Of a DNA stretch of 64,000 bases, positions 1 through 8,664 are shown one piece after another. The notes under the pieces are model-generated. The model was not told the DNA's origin. It saw only the letters and a list, made by a program, of their open reading frames with translations, and ran no database searches. Each line of letters opens with the position of its first letter. Within the stretch, counting starts at the first letter, position 1. The stretch covers positions 186,001-250,000 of the forward strand of contig NZ_JAAQPI010000007.1 of the NCBI RefSeq assembly GCF_011683955.1, read 5' to 3'. The position numbers and the translations under genes were made by a program. Source of the stretch: Pseudomaricurvus alkylphenolicus (GTDB lineage: Bacteria; Pseudomonadota; Gammaproteobacteria; Pseudomonadales; Cellvibrionaceae).

Positions 1-81
1 CAGCCGGTACATATCCTCACCCTGTACGGAAGCCACCCAGAGCATCCAACCGCACAAAACCCAAAGCAATTGTCTGCTCAT
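1..81 (-). CDS. Start of a secreted protein (partial, runs off the left edge)
   Basis: Only the first 27 codons are in the window, reading leftward from ATG at 81. They form a good Sec signal peptide: MSRQLL, then a hydrophobic stretch rich in Leu, Trp and Val, then ASVQG as a likely cleavage region. A purine-rich site (GGTAAGGGC) precedes the ATG. The start lies 4 bases after the stop of the NmrA-like gene, so the two are probably co-transcribed. The product is exported, but nothing can be said of its function from this fragment. Confidence 0.6.
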   Translation of the reverse strand, partial: MSRQLLWVLCGWMLWVASVQGEDMYRL

Positions 82-85
82 GCCC

Positions 86-1012
86 TTACCCCGCTTCCAC
101 CATTAACGGTGCGAACTGCTCGCGGGTTTGCCGTAACCAATCGGCAAATCGACGTGGCTGCCGCCCCAGCAAACGCTCTACCGTATCCGTATGCGCCCGG
201 TACTCTTTGACAATAGACTGCTCCCAACCAATGTATTTAAGCAAAGGGGCAGCACCCTCACCCAACAGTTGTTCAAACAATGAAATGCTGCCGGAGTAAG
301 ATATTTCCCGCTCCAAATGCTCACTGAATTGCTCGGCGAGTTCTTCAAAGCTGAAACAGTCGTCTTCGTGACCGGTCAGGGCCAACTCCTCGTTGACATA
401 CTTTTCCACCGGCTCCGTTAGCACCTTGGCCGCCACCTCTGAGATATCCCGAGTATCGATGTACGGCAAAGTGTGTGAAAACGGCAAACAGAATGTATCC
501 TGCTCCACCACTCCACGCGCTGCCAGCCAGGGGAGACTTTGCATATACCAGGACCAAGGGTTGATAAAGGTTACCGGCAACCCACTCTGCCGCCACAGCT
601 GCCGACCACGAAAGTGAACCCAACAGGGCATGGCAGGTTGTTGGCGAAAACTGAGGGGAATATCGTCTTCCTCAACCAGCGAGACTACCCCTAGCAAACG
701 CACCACCTGCTTGATCGTCGGTGTATCCCGCACCGCTTGAATCATGGCAAGTGTGGATGCCTCCTCATCAAATTCGAAATCGGGATACATCACAAACACA
801 CGCTCGGCATCCTTAATCGCTGCCTGTATGGATTCCGGTGAGGAAAGATCCCCATACCGGGTGTCAGCATTTGGATAGCGTGCTGACAAGTCGCTTACGC
901 CTTCCTGACTGCTGGAAATCAGACGAAGCTCTTGTCCCATTTGCGGATAAAGCGTCTCCACCAGGTGACCACCAATATTGCCCCTGGAACCAAATACAAC
1001 GATTTTTGCCAT
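86..1012 (-). CDS. NmrA-family NAD(P)-binding oxidoreductase-like protein
   Basis: This 308-residue protein opens with a Rossmann motif, VVFGSRGNIGG (residues 5-15), the GxxGxxG nucleotide-binding pattern of NmrA/atypical SDR proteins. The length is typical of NmrA-like quinone reductases and regulators. I see no classical YxxxK catalytic pair, as expected for this subgroup. It belongs to cytosolic redox or sensing proteins, but the substrate is unknown. A 13-bp palindrome that recurs twice in the next 4 kb lies about 60 bases upstream, so control by the neighbouring TetR repressor is likely. A signal-peptide gene follows after 4 bases. Confidence 0.75.
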   Translation of the reverse strand: MAKIVVFGSRGNIGGHLVETLYPQMGQELRLISSSQEGVSDLSARYPNADTRYGDLSSPESIQAAIKDAERVFVMYPDFEFDEEASTLAMIQAVRDTPTIKQVVRLLGVVSLVEEDDIPLSFRQQPAMPCWVHFRGRQLWRQSGLPVTFINPWSWYMQSLPWLAARGVVEQDTFCLPFSHTLPYIDTRDISEVAAKVLTEPVEKYVNEELALTGHEDDCFSFEELAEQFSEHLEREISYSGSISLFEQLLGEGAAPLLKYIGWEQSIVKEYRAHTDTVERLLGRQPRRFADWLRQTREQFAPLMVEAG

Positions 1013-1070
1013 GTGAAAATTCCTGAAAAGATCATCGAGTGTTATTTCAGGCTACGCGCCTGCCCAAAAC

Positions 1071-1083
1071 ATGTCAATGACAT
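1071..1083. promoter_or_regulatory. Putative TetR operator, copy 1 (perfect palindrome)
   Basis: ATGTCAATGACAT is a perfect 13-bp palindrome with one central base, upstream of the leftward NmrA-like gene. On the minus strand a TAAAAT sequence, a possible -10 box, lies just before it. The same core occurs at 2031-2043 and 4930-4942. The assignment to the TetR protein encoded at 1261-1872 is inferred from position and symmetry. Confidence 0.6.
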
Positions 1084-1260
1084 ATTTTAGGCGCCTGTCT
1101 GATTCAAGCCTCCTAAACATTGAATATGACAAAGCTTTGATCGGGAGCTTATTGGGTGTTGGGACTAATTGGCGAGAAGAGAACCGGGAGGACGAAAGCG
1201 CGCAGAGTCAACCATCAGAAGGAATAGTCCGCCGCGCGCAGAAGCTCTAAGAAATGCCGT

Positions 1261-1872
1261 CTAATTGAGCACCAGCATCATGGCAGCGTCTTTGAGGTCA
1301 CTGTGAAAACGGGTGGTTTGACGACGAACTTCATCCTCGCCACCAGAGTGCATTTGGAACATGGCTCCATCAAGCAGGGAAGTAAAGATCTTGGCTTTGC
1401 GCAACAGTTCTGGCCGCGATCTGTCGGGATGGATTTTTTTAAGCAACACGACCATTTCGTCGTAAAACTTGAAATAGATTCTCCGCTTCAATTCATAGAA
1501 CCGCTGGTCGTGGAAGCTGCGAAGAGTGAGCACGAGGTATATTCTGCCTCGATCCCCCGCCCAACCAACCAACAAATTCGAAATGATGCTTTCCAGATCT
1601 TCTGCACTGGCGCCTTCATGGATTGTGGCTTCGTCGCCTTCCCAAGCCTCACAAAACAGCGCTTCGAGCAGATCATCACGGGTGGGGAAGTAGTATTGCA
1701 GATGGCCCAACTTGACGTTGGCGGCTGCGGCCACCTGTCGCAATACGACATTATCAACGCCCTCATTTAACAGTAAATCTCTGGCGACTGCCATCAATTC
1801 AGCGCGTCGCTGTAGCCCCTTGGCCCCCAGTTTATTCCTGGCGACCTCCGCCGCCGTTTCCAATCCTGGCAT
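1261..1872 (-). CDS. TetR-family transcriptional regulator
   Basis: This 203-residue protein carries an N-terminal TetR helix-turn-helix. The pattern is AVARDLLLNEGVDNVVLRQV followed by AAAANVKLGHLQYYFPTRDD, with the LxYYF signature at the end of the DNA-binding domain. The C-terminal half is the ligand-binding region, with no recognisable specificity. The start at 1872 is chosen because AGGAG sits seven bases before it; a longer frame to 1914 lacks such a site. It diverges from TonB receptor 1. The palindromes at 1071, 2031 and 4930 are its probable operators, making it the local repressor of the receptor, the quinone reductase and the NmrA-like gene. Confidence 0.85.
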   Translation of the reverse strand: MPGLETAAEVARNKLGAKGLQRRAELMAVARDLLLNEGVDNVVLRQVAAAANVKLGHLQYYFPTRDDLLEALFCEAWEGDEATIHEGASAEDLESIISNLLVGWAGDRGRIYLVLTLRSFHDQRFYELKRRIYFKFYDEMVVLLKKIHPDRSRPELLRKAKIFTSLLDGAMFQMHSGGEDEVRRQTTRFHSDLKDAAMMLVLN

Positions 1873-1993
1873 CGTTACTCCTGCATCAACATATTCATTC
1901 GATTTATATCCCAAGGCTAATAAAAAACTCTAAATATTTCAATGACCTAATTGTGAATGCCAGGCACAGGGCCTGGCAATACCAAAAGAACGC

Positions 1994-2023
1994 TTGACTG
2001 TACCTGAAAATTACTCCTAAACT
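1994..2023 (+). promoter_or_regulatory. Possible sigma-70 promoter of TonB receptor 1
   Basis: TTGACT (1994-1999) and TAAACT (2018-2023) are separated by 18 bases. This puts transcription start near 2030, directly at the palindromic operator 2031-2043. The -10 box matches only 4 of 6 consensus bases, so this is a weak prediction supported mainly by its position relative to the operator. Confidence 0.35.
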
Positions 2024-2030
2024 GTTTTTA

Positions 2031-2043
2031 GGGTCAATGACAT
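2031..2043. promoter_or_regulatory. Putative TetR operator, copy 2
   Basis: GGGTCAATGACAT matches copy 1 at 11 of 13 positions and shares the flanking ATATTTT. It lies in the divergent region between the TetR gene and TonB receptor 1, where binding would block transcription of the receptor and could also affect the regulator itself. Confidence 0.6.
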
Positions 2044-2124
2044 ATTTTTGATAATAAACCCGTTGGTTAAGTCCGATGGATATATACAGACCGGCCCTCA
2101 TGACAACACTGGAGCTATGCACCC

Positions 2125-4353
2125 ATGAACAAGACAGATATATTGGCCGGCCTTGTCGCCGGTTCGTCGCTACTTCCGATGGTCGTAGCGGCTAGCGACT
2201 CTTTTTCGATCGAAGAGGTTATCGTTACCGCACAGAAAAAGGCGGAAAGCCTTCAGGACATCCCCTTATCCGTATCTGCATTGTCTGCCGGCGAACTGGG
2301 AGCCTTAAAACTTCACGACACCACTGAGATCGCCGCCCAGATTCCCAATGTACAGGTTTCGACACCCTACTCCGACAGCCAACCCTCCTTTTCGGTTCGC
2401 GGTGTTTCCATGTCCGATTTCAGCCAGAATCAATCCAGCCCAATCGCCATGTACGTGGATGAGGTATACAAAGGCGTAGGCGCTCTGCAGGCTTTGCAAC
2501 TATTTGACCTTGAACGCATTGAAGTTCTGCGCGGTCCTCAAGGCACTCTGTATGGTAAAAATGCCACGGGCGGTGCGGTAAACATCATCAGCAGGCAGCC
2601 TTTGCTTGATGGCGTTACCCGAGGCGATATCGCCTTTGGCATTGGTAACTATAATCGTCGTGAAAGCCACGGCGCCGTAGAATTTTCTGACGTGGAAAGC
2701 GCAATGGGCGCGCGTGCTGCGTTCACCTATACTGAGGCTGACGGCTGGGTGGAAAATTCGCTGGCGGGCCATGACGACGCAAGTGCCTTTCGCGATTATG
2801 CTATTCGTCTGACTGGTCGTTATGAACCGACCGACAATCTGGACGTCGTTCTGAGACTCTCCAAAAGTCGCAGTAAACAAGAAGATGGACACGAAGTATT
2901 TGCCACGAATATTGGTGCAGGTGGTGTCGGATTCTTCACCGGCTACGACCGTTCGGGCCTGGACTATTTTGACAGCGACTTGGATCGACAAAGCTACACC
3001 GCCATCGACAATACCAGCGCGTCATTGACCCTCAACTGGGAAATCAACGAATACCTCAGCCTTACCAGTGTCACATCCTGGGATACGGGTGAGTGGATCA
3101 CAGAAGAGGACGCCGATGGTTCGCCTTTTGATATTCTGCATTCTGACTACGGTTCAGACGTCACCTCTATTGCCCAGGATCTACGGCTGACCTCAAGCTT
3201 TGAGGGAGATTTTAACTTTTTGCTGGGCGTCTACGCCCATCGCGAAGATCTTGAAGCCGACGTCGCCATCAGAACCTACTATGAATATGCGGGTGACAAC
3301 AACGGCAACGGCCTGCATGACTGCTTTGAAGACTTCGCTACCGGCTGTCGTCTGACCAACGAAATTGATCAGGTAAAGACGAGCCTGGCAGCGTACTTCC
3401 AGGGAACTTATGACCTCAGTGAAGACTTATCCTTTACTCTTGGGGTTCGTTTTACCGAAGACGAGACCGAAATCGACGACTACAACGCCTGGCTCGGCTA
3501 CCTGGACCCAAACACTGGTAGAGAAGTAATCGGTGCCTTACCCACCATCAGTGGTTATCAGGAAGAGATTACTGATCGCAATTGGGGCTCGCGCTTTGCC
3601 CTGGACTATGCCATTGCCGACAACATCACCACTTATATCAGTTTTACAACCGGTTACCGCAATAGCGCCTTCAATGGACAGGCATTCTTTGACCTCACCG
3701 AAATTACCGTTGCCGACCCCGAAGAGGTTGATGCCTGGGAAGTCGGTTTTAAGTCAGACCTGTTGGATAATCGCCTGCGAGTTAACGGGGCTATTTTTTA
3801 CTATAGCTATGAAAACCAACAGTTTCTGGACGTCACACCCAGCTTACTCCAGATACTCGTCAATGCCGATGAGTCAACCGTAAAAGGCGCGGAACTGGAA
3901 ATCACTGCCATTCCGCATCCCGATGTGGATTTTCGAATGGGGCTCGGATTCCTGGACGCCGAATACGATGAGCTATTGTTACGCGGGCAGGACCTGTCAG
4001 GCAACGATCTGATAAATGCTCCCGAATTCAGTTTCAATGCACTGTTGAATTGGCGCTTCGCTGAACTCGATATTGGTAATCTGTATTTGACTCTGGACAC
4101 CAGTTACACCGATGACCAGTACTTTGATGCTTTTAACAATGACAACACCCGCCAAGAGGGCTATTGGTTGTCGAATCTGCGCATCGGCTTCGAGTCCCAG
4201 GATGAGAATCTGGAGGTGGCTCTTTGGGTGAAGAATCTGGCTGACAAGGAGTACATTTCCTCAATGTTGGATCTTCAGGATTTCTTTAACTTTGACTACG
4301 CGCACCGGGGCCGCACCCGCACCTTCGGCCTGGACGCAAACTATCGCTTTTAA
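2125..4353 (+). CDS. TonB-dependent outer-membrane receptor 1
   Basis: This 742-residue protein takes up an unknown substrate across the outer membrane using TonB energy. A signal peptide ends near VVAAS (residue 23). A TonB-box-like IEEVIVTAQKKAE follows, then a plug domain with the conserved FDLERIEVLRGPQGTLYGKN region around residues 125-145. The rest is a long aromatic-rich beta-barrel ending in the aromatic residue of ANYRF. The VTAQK subtype is common in marine and sphingomonad-type degraders and usually serves organic molecules rather than siderophores. A GGAG site precedes the ATG. The RidA-like gene follows after 24 bases and is probably in the same transcript. Control by the adjacent TetR is inferred from the operator at 2031. 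Confidence 0.9.
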   Translation: MNKTDILAGLVAGSSLLPMVVAASDSFSIEEVIVTAQKKAESLQDIPLSVSALSAGELGALKLHDTTEIAAQIPNVQVSTPYSDSQPSFSVRGVSMSDFSQNQSSPIAMYVDEVYKGVGALQALQLFDLERIEVLRGPQGTLYGKNATGGAVNIISRQPLLDGVTRGDIAFGIGNYNRRESHGAVEFSDVESAMGARAAFTYTEADGWVENSLAGHDDASAFRDYAIRLTGRYEPTDNLDVVLRLSKSRSKQEDGHEVFATNIGAGGVGFFTGYDRSGLDYFDSDLDRQSYTAIDNTSASLTLNWEINEYLSLTSVTSWDTGEWITEEDADGSPFDILHSDYGSDVTSIAQDLRLTSSFEGDFNFLLGVYAHREDLEADVAIRTYYEYAGDNNGNGLHDCFEDFATGCRLTNEIDQVKTSLAAYFQGTYDLSEDLSFTLGVRFTEDETEIDDYNAWLGYLDPNTGREVIGALPTISGYQEEITDRNWGSRFALDYAIADNITTYISFTTGYRNSAFNGQAFFDLTEITVADPEEVDAWEVGFKSDLLDNRLRVNGAIFYYSYENQQFLDVTPSLLQILVNADESTVKGAELEITAIPHPDVDFRMGLGFLDAEYDELLLRGQDLSGNDLINAPEFSFNALLNWRFAELDIGNLYLTLDTSYTDDQYFDAFNNDNTRQEGYWLSNLRIGFESQDENLEVALWVKNLADKEYISSMLDLQDFFNFDYAHRGRTRTFGLDANYRF

Positions 4354-4377
4354 TTCAAGAAACGGGAGATTTTTGTG

Positions 4378-4875
4378 ATGCCTATTCCACTCATTTTCAA
4401 GAAAGGATGGATTTCCGGCGCCATCAGCATAGCGGCAATTTGCACGGCTAACACAACGTTAGCCGCCGATGCCAATAACACCTTTAGCCTGAACAAAGGT
4501 TTTGAAAGCGCCTACCAATATAACATGGCTTCAAAAGCCGGATGCCTGCTGTTCATCGGTGGCCTGGTCAGCATCGATAAGGAAGGCCGGGTTGTGGGCA
4601 AGGGCCAACCGGAAACCGAAGCGAAACAGATATATAGTCAGTTGGAAGAGACACTGGCTGCTCACCAATTAACCTTAAAACATGTGGTGCGTGAATCCTT
4701 TTACGCTACCGATCTGGATTCATTAGCCGCGGCTATTCCCGTTCGTAATCGCTACTACGAACAGGCAAGCGCAAGTTTTCCGTCGACAGTGGGCGCGGAG
4801 GTCAGCAAGCTGGGGCTCGAAGGAATTACGCTCGAAATGACAGCTATCGCCAACACTTGTACAGATCGGTCGTAA
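4378..4875 (+). CDS. Exported RidA (YjgF/YER057c)-like protein lacking the catalytic Arg
   Basis: This protein of about 165 residues has an N-terminal signal peptide (hydrophobic stretch ending TTLAADA) followed by a complete RidA-like fold. Recognisable are LLFIGGLVSIDKEG, the QIYSQLEETLAAH helix and the end segment GITLEMTAIA. Cytosolic RidA deaminates reactive imines using an Arg in a PARS-type motif. Here the aligned stretch is SFPSTVGAEV, with Thr in place of that Arg, so classical imine deaminase activity is doubtful. Export to the periplasm is also unusual. ATG at 4378 is preferred; a GTG at 4375 adds one residue. It follows TonB receptor 1 and probably acts on or binds the imported compound. 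Confidence 0.8.
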   Translation: MPIPLIFKKGWISGAISIAAICTANTTLAADANNTFSLNKGFESAYQYNMASKAGCLLFIGGLVSIDKEGRVVGKGQPETEAKQIYSQLEETLAAHQLTLKHVVRESFYATDLDSLAAAIPVRNRYYEQASASFPSTVGAEVSKLGLEGITLEMTAIANTCTDRS

Positions 4876-4929
4876 CTCTTGTTTCTTAACCCAGGTTTCG
4901 TAAACCATGTTTTTTTATAACCTCATTTT

Positions 4930-4942
4930 AGGTCATTGACAT
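4930..4942. promoter_or_regulatory. Putative TetR operator, copy 3, overlapping the ribosome-binding region
   Basis: AGGTCATTGACAT ends directly before the ATG of the quinone reductase gene and includes its AGG ribosome-binding bases. It matches the other two palindromes at their core. A weak TATAAC (4916-4921) could be the -10 box, placing transcription start at the operator, as with copy 2. Confidence 0.55.
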
Positions 4943-5521
4943 ATGAAACACTTGATTATCTACACCCACCCTAACCCCGAGAGTTTTAACCATGCGATTC
5001 TGGAAACCGTCGTGGAAACCCTGGATAAGCAAGGACACGAATTCCGAGTTGCCGATCTTTATCGAGATAAGTTCAATCCCGTTCTTGCAGCGGAGGACTT
5101 TATCGCGTTCAGTAAGGGGGAAACACCCCGGGACATTCAGGAGTATCAGGATCTGATTCAGTGGGCCGACAATCTGATTTTTATTTACCCCACCTGGTGG
5201 TTTGATCGCCCGGCGATGTTGCAAGGTTGGATAGACCGGGTACTCTCTCATGGCTTTGCGTTCCTCGAAGACGCCAATGGATTCGAAGGGCTGATGACTG
5301 ACAAGAGTGCATCTGTCTACATAACCTTTGGCGGCAAAGAGGAGGACATAGCAACTCAGATCGGGCTGGAAACCATTACCGGCGCCATGACACTGGGCAC
5401 CCTGGAGCTGGTAGGCATGAGTCCGGTGAGCGTCTATCCCTTCTATGAGGTACCAACCACCAGCGATGAAAACCGCAAGACCATGCTGGAATCGGTACGC
5501 CAATCCTTAACGCTCGACTAG
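4943..5521 (+). CDS. Flavodoxin-fold NAD(P)H:quinone reductase
   Basis: This 192-residue protein belongs to the NQO1/KefF/MdaB type of flavodoxin-fold enzymes, which use FAD or FMN for two-electron reduction of quinones. It shows the N-terminal phosphate-binding segment THPNPESFNHAI (residues 8-19) and the family signature YPTWWFDRPAMLQGWIDRV (about residues 81-99), followed by GFAF. It is cytosolic and probably detoxifies quinone-like products or supports redox balance during catabolism of the substrate of receptor 1. The operator directly before the start suggests it is in the TetR regulon. Confidence 0.85.
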   Translation: MKHLIIYTHPNPESFNHAILETVVETLDKQGHEFRVADLYRDKFNPVLAAEDFIAFSKGETPRDIQEYQDLIQWADNLIFIYPTWWFDRPAMLQGWIDRVLSHGFAFLEDANGFEGLMTDKSASVYITFGGKEEDIATQIGLETITGAMTLGTLELVGMSPVSVYPFYEVPTTSDENRKTMLESVRQSLTLD

Positions 5522-5684
5522 TTCATCCTCTCTCCTTTGGGAAGCCAGCTGGTAGGGGCTTCCCCTTTTTCGAAGCGCCGGATAGTTCGTCCTCACTATT
5601 ACCGGTGCGAATACTCTGCCATAAGCAGAATAAATTTCAGCCAATCTATCGGGGCTGATAGCCTCGGGTAAACCCCTATGGCCC

Positions 5685-7304
5685 ATGAGAATTAACGACG
5701 TGACCACTGACACCTCCTTCGCCAAAGAAATGCTTGCCGAGCTTAACCCCGACGGCTACACCAGCCTGGTTGAGCGTTTTGTGGAAGCCTGCCGCACCTA
5801 CGCCAATCAACCGGCCTTTAACTGCCTGGGCCAGGACCTGACTTTCGCCGAACTGGAGCAGAAAACCCGCGACTTTGCGGCCTGGCTGTTGAGCGATGGC
5901 GGTTTGCAAGCGGGTGATCGCTTGGCTGTACAACTGCCCAACCTTATTCAATATCCGGTGGTGGCTTGGGGCGCGATTCGTGCCGGGGTCATTTTGGTCA
6001 ATACCAATCCCCTTTACACAGAGAGAGAATTGGTACATCAGTTCAATGATTCTGGCGCCAAGAAATTAGTGGTATTAGCCGATCTATTGCCCCTGGTGGA
6101 AAAAGTGATCCCGCAAACCGGGGTGGAACAGGTCATTGTTACCAACGCCCTGGATATGATTCAGCCGCAACCGGCGCCGGATTCCTCAATCGCCTCACTG
6201 GTCACCTTGCCTGAGGTGTTGGCCGCTGGCGCTGATAAGGCACTGCCGGACGTATCTCTCTCAATGGACAGCACCCTGGTACTGCAATACACCGGCGGTA
6301 CCACCGGTGTTGCCAAAGGCGCCGTGCTCACCCACGCCAACTTTTTTGCCTGTGCCAAGCAGGTGGAACGGGCGGCGGACATTTGGGAAGAAGGCAAAGA
6401 GATCTTTATTGCTCCGCTACCGATCTATCACGTGTATGGTTTCAATACGTATTTAATGGGTATGATTTTCCGGGGCGGCATGTCGGTTCTGATCCCCAAC
6501 CCCAGAGATCTGGACGCCATGATGACGTCGATGAAGCCCTACCGTTTTACCGGATTTGCGGGTATTAACACCCTGTTTGTCAGTATGCTCAATCATCCCA
6601 TGATCGACGATATCGATTTCAGTGCATTAAAACTTACCATTTCCGGCGGCTCCGCCCTGATGATGGACGTAGCCAACAAATGGGAAGAAAAAACCGGCTG
6701 CCGCATCAGCGAAGGCTACGGATTGTCAGAAACCGCCGCCACGGTTTCCTTTAACCGCCCCGGCTTTCAGCAGGTGGGGACCATTGGAGAGCCCATACCC
6801 TGTACCCAGGTAAGAATCGTCGACGCCGAGGGCGAGGAAGTCAGCGAGGGCGAGGAAGGTGAACTGTTGGCACGCGGACCACAGATTATGCGCGGTTATT
6901 GGAATCGCCCGGAGGCTACCGCTGAAGCCATTGACGAACAGGGCTGGTTCAAGACTGGCGATATCGCCGTGCGCCAACCCGACGGTTATCTGAAAATCGT
7001 TGATCGCAAAAAAGACATGATCATCGTCTCCGGCTTTAATGTTTACCCCAATGAAATCGAAGACATCGCTTCCAGCCACGACGGCGTGCTGGAATGTGCG
7101 GCGGTGGGCGTTGATGATGAAAAATCCGGCGAGGCTGTGAAGCTGTTTGTGGTTAAGGCCAATCCTGATTTGACCGCCGACAACCTGCGCGCCCACTGCC
7201 GTCAGCAGCTTACCGCTTACAAAGTACCCAAGCACATTGAATTTCTGGAAGAGCTACCGAAATCCAACGTGGGTAAGATCTTGCGAAGGGAATTGCGGAC
7301 GTAA
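5685..7304 (+). CDS. Acyl-CoA ligase, long-chain fatty-acid type (FadD-like)
   Basis: This 539-residue AMP-forming ligase activates a carboxylic acid to its CoA thioester through an acyl-adenylate. The P-loop-like motif YTGGTTGVAKGA lies near residues 206-217 and EGYGLSET near 343. The DGYLKIVDRKKDMIIVSGFN hinge and C-terminal domain lie near 430-450, and the catalytic Lys is in KSNVGKILRREL at the end. Length and motifs fit FadD (about 560 residues). It is a single gene after 163 bases of non-coding DNA, convergent with the vWA gene. The chain length accepted cannot be read from the sequence. Confidence 0.85.
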   Translation: MRINDVTTDTSFAKEMLAELNPDGYTSLVERFVEACRTYANQPAFNCLGQDLTFAELEQKTRDFAAWLLSDGGLQAGDRLAVQLPNLIQYPVVAWGAIRAGVILVNTNPLYTERELVHQFNDSGAKKLVVLADLLPLVEKVIPQTGVEQVIVTNALDMIQPQPAPDSSIASLVTLPEVLAAGADKALPDVSLSMDSTLVLQYTGGTTGVAKGAVLTHANFFACAKQVERAADIWEEGKEIFIAPLPIYHVYGFNTYLMGMIFRGGMSVLIPNPRDLDAMMTSMKPYRFTGFAGINTLFVSMLNHPMIDDIDFSALKLTISGGSALMMDVANKWEEKTGCRISEGYGLSETAATVSFNRPGFQQVGTIGEPIPCTQVRIVDAEGEEVSEGEEGELLARGPQIMRGYWNRPEATAEAIDEQGWFKTGDIAVRQPDGYLKIVDRKKDMIIVSGFNVYPNEIEDIASSHDGVLECAAVGVDDEKSGEAVKLFVVKANPDLTADNLRAHCRQQLTAYKVPKHIEFLEELPKSNVGKILRRELRT

Positions 7305-7399
7305 ATCCTTTTTCCGGGTAGGCCCGCAACCTGCTGAGGTAATGGGCACTATGCGCTACAATGATCATCCTTTTGCACCACGCCGCCGAGGTGGGTCCG

Positions 7400-8650
7400 T
7401 TACAACGACGGCGCGTCCGCCTCGTAGGTGATGCCCATATCCTTGGTCTGTTCCTTAACCGCACCAAATATCTGGTAATCCAACGAAGTTTCGGCCGTCT
7501 CCATTGCTTCCACCTTTTTCTTGATAAAATCCTTACGTTGTTTCGACAAGGTGCGGATTTCTTCCTTCAGCGCCTGACGCTTTTGGGCTTTTTCGGCGAT
7601 AACTGCCTTCTGTTCCTCCGGGGACATCGCCTGCATAGGCGCGGGCAGCTCCGCTACGGCAACTTCCTCCAGCGCAATACGGCCGCTAGCGACATCATCC
7701 ACCAATTCACCTTCACCGAGAAAATTCTTCTTGCCGCTGCCGGAAGCATTAAACCCGGCACGTTTGGCTTGTGCGGCAGCTGATGATTCACGGTGCAGCT
7801 TTTCGGTTGCCTTCAACTTGGCCATCTGTTTCTTTTTCTGTTCGGCGTTGCCATAGTACACACGGGTTTCATCCAAAGAGCGCGACAAAGCCGCAATGCG
7901 GTCATCAAACGGCGTGGCAACCGCCACCGCACTCCCGGACTGCTCCACCTGGAAGTAACGACCACCGGCGAGCTGAGCGATTTGCTGCCAGGGCAAAGTC
8001 GTATCCTGATGCTCACCGCACTGAATGGTATTGACAATAATGCCTTGTGCATTGGCAGCCTGCAGGCTCTGCGGGTACTTGACGTCGTCCTGATAATCCA
8101 TATGAGGAGGGGCGTCACCTACGAGAAAAACCACTCGATAAGCATCTGAGTCCTGGCTCCAGGAAATTTTGTGAATGCTGTCATAGAGCGCCGCATTGAC
8201 ACTCTCCGGTCCGTCCCCGCCACCGGCGGCTTCAAAATCCATTAATGTGCTGTAGACGGAATCAAGATCCGAAGACAGGTCTATCACACGCGTAACGTAG
8301 GCATCACCGCGATCCCGATAGGCAACAAGGCCAATGGAGATTTCCGGCGCGGGATCCGCCTGGGCCATGGTTGTGGCAATAGACCAGATATTTTCCTTGG
8401 CCGCTTGAATCAGTCCGCCCATACTGCCAGTGGTGTCCAGAGCAAACACCACCTCGATTTTTGGGCGTTTTTGTACAATGGGAGCGGTGAGGGATTGCTC
8501 CGGATTGGTCGCTGTATGGGAAGCCGGCGGGTTGAATTTGGAAATTGCCGTTTCGGCTTCAGGGTACCAGGCGATAGTTGCTGCAGTGGCGCCTAGTAAT
8601 GCAACGGCCAGCAATTTGGTCGGCACGGAAATGCGTGTTGAAGCGTTCAT
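7400..8650 (-). CDS. von Willebrand factor A domain protein, membrane-anchored
   Basis: This 416-residue protein has one N-terminal hydrophobic segment (LLAVALLGATAATIAW) and then a vWA domain. The metal-binding MIDAS motif is FALDTTGSMGG, with D72, T74 and S76, and GDAPPH lies later in the domain. The C-terminal 130 residues are charged, Lys/Glu-rich and probably coiled-coil. The domain would sit in the periplasm and bind a protein partner through a metal ion. A GGGAGAAG site precedes the ATG. It is the last gene of a three-gene operon (PspA-like, membrane protein, vWA) that diverges from a two-component system. No sortase signal or LPXTG-like tail is visible. Confidence 0.8.
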   Translation of the reverse strand: MNASTRISVPTKLLAVALLGATAATIAWYPEAETAISKFNPPASHTATNPEQSLTAPIVQKRPKIEVVFALDTTGSMGGLIQAAKENIWSIATTMAQADPAPEISIGLVAYRDRGDAYVTRVIDLSSDLDSVYSTLMDFEAAGGGDGPESVNAALYDSIHKISWSQDSDAYRVVFLVGDAPPHMDYQDDVKYPQSLQAANAQGIIVNTIQCGEHQDTTLPWQQIAQLAGGRYFQVEQSGSAVAVATPFDDRIAALSRSLDETRVYYGNAEQKKKQMAKLKATEKLHRESSAAAQAKRAGFNASGSGKKNFLGEGELVDDVASGRIALEEVAVAELPAPMQAMSPEEQKAVIAEKAQKRQALKEEIRTLSKQRKDFIKKKVEAMETAETSLDYQIFGAVKEQTKDMGITYEADAPSL

Positions 8651-8664
8651 AGTCTTCTCCCGTA

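Noticed and set aside
7312-7327. Short CGGG/CCCG hairpin between the FadD-like and vWA genes
   Set aside because: Four-base stem and no T tract in either direction.
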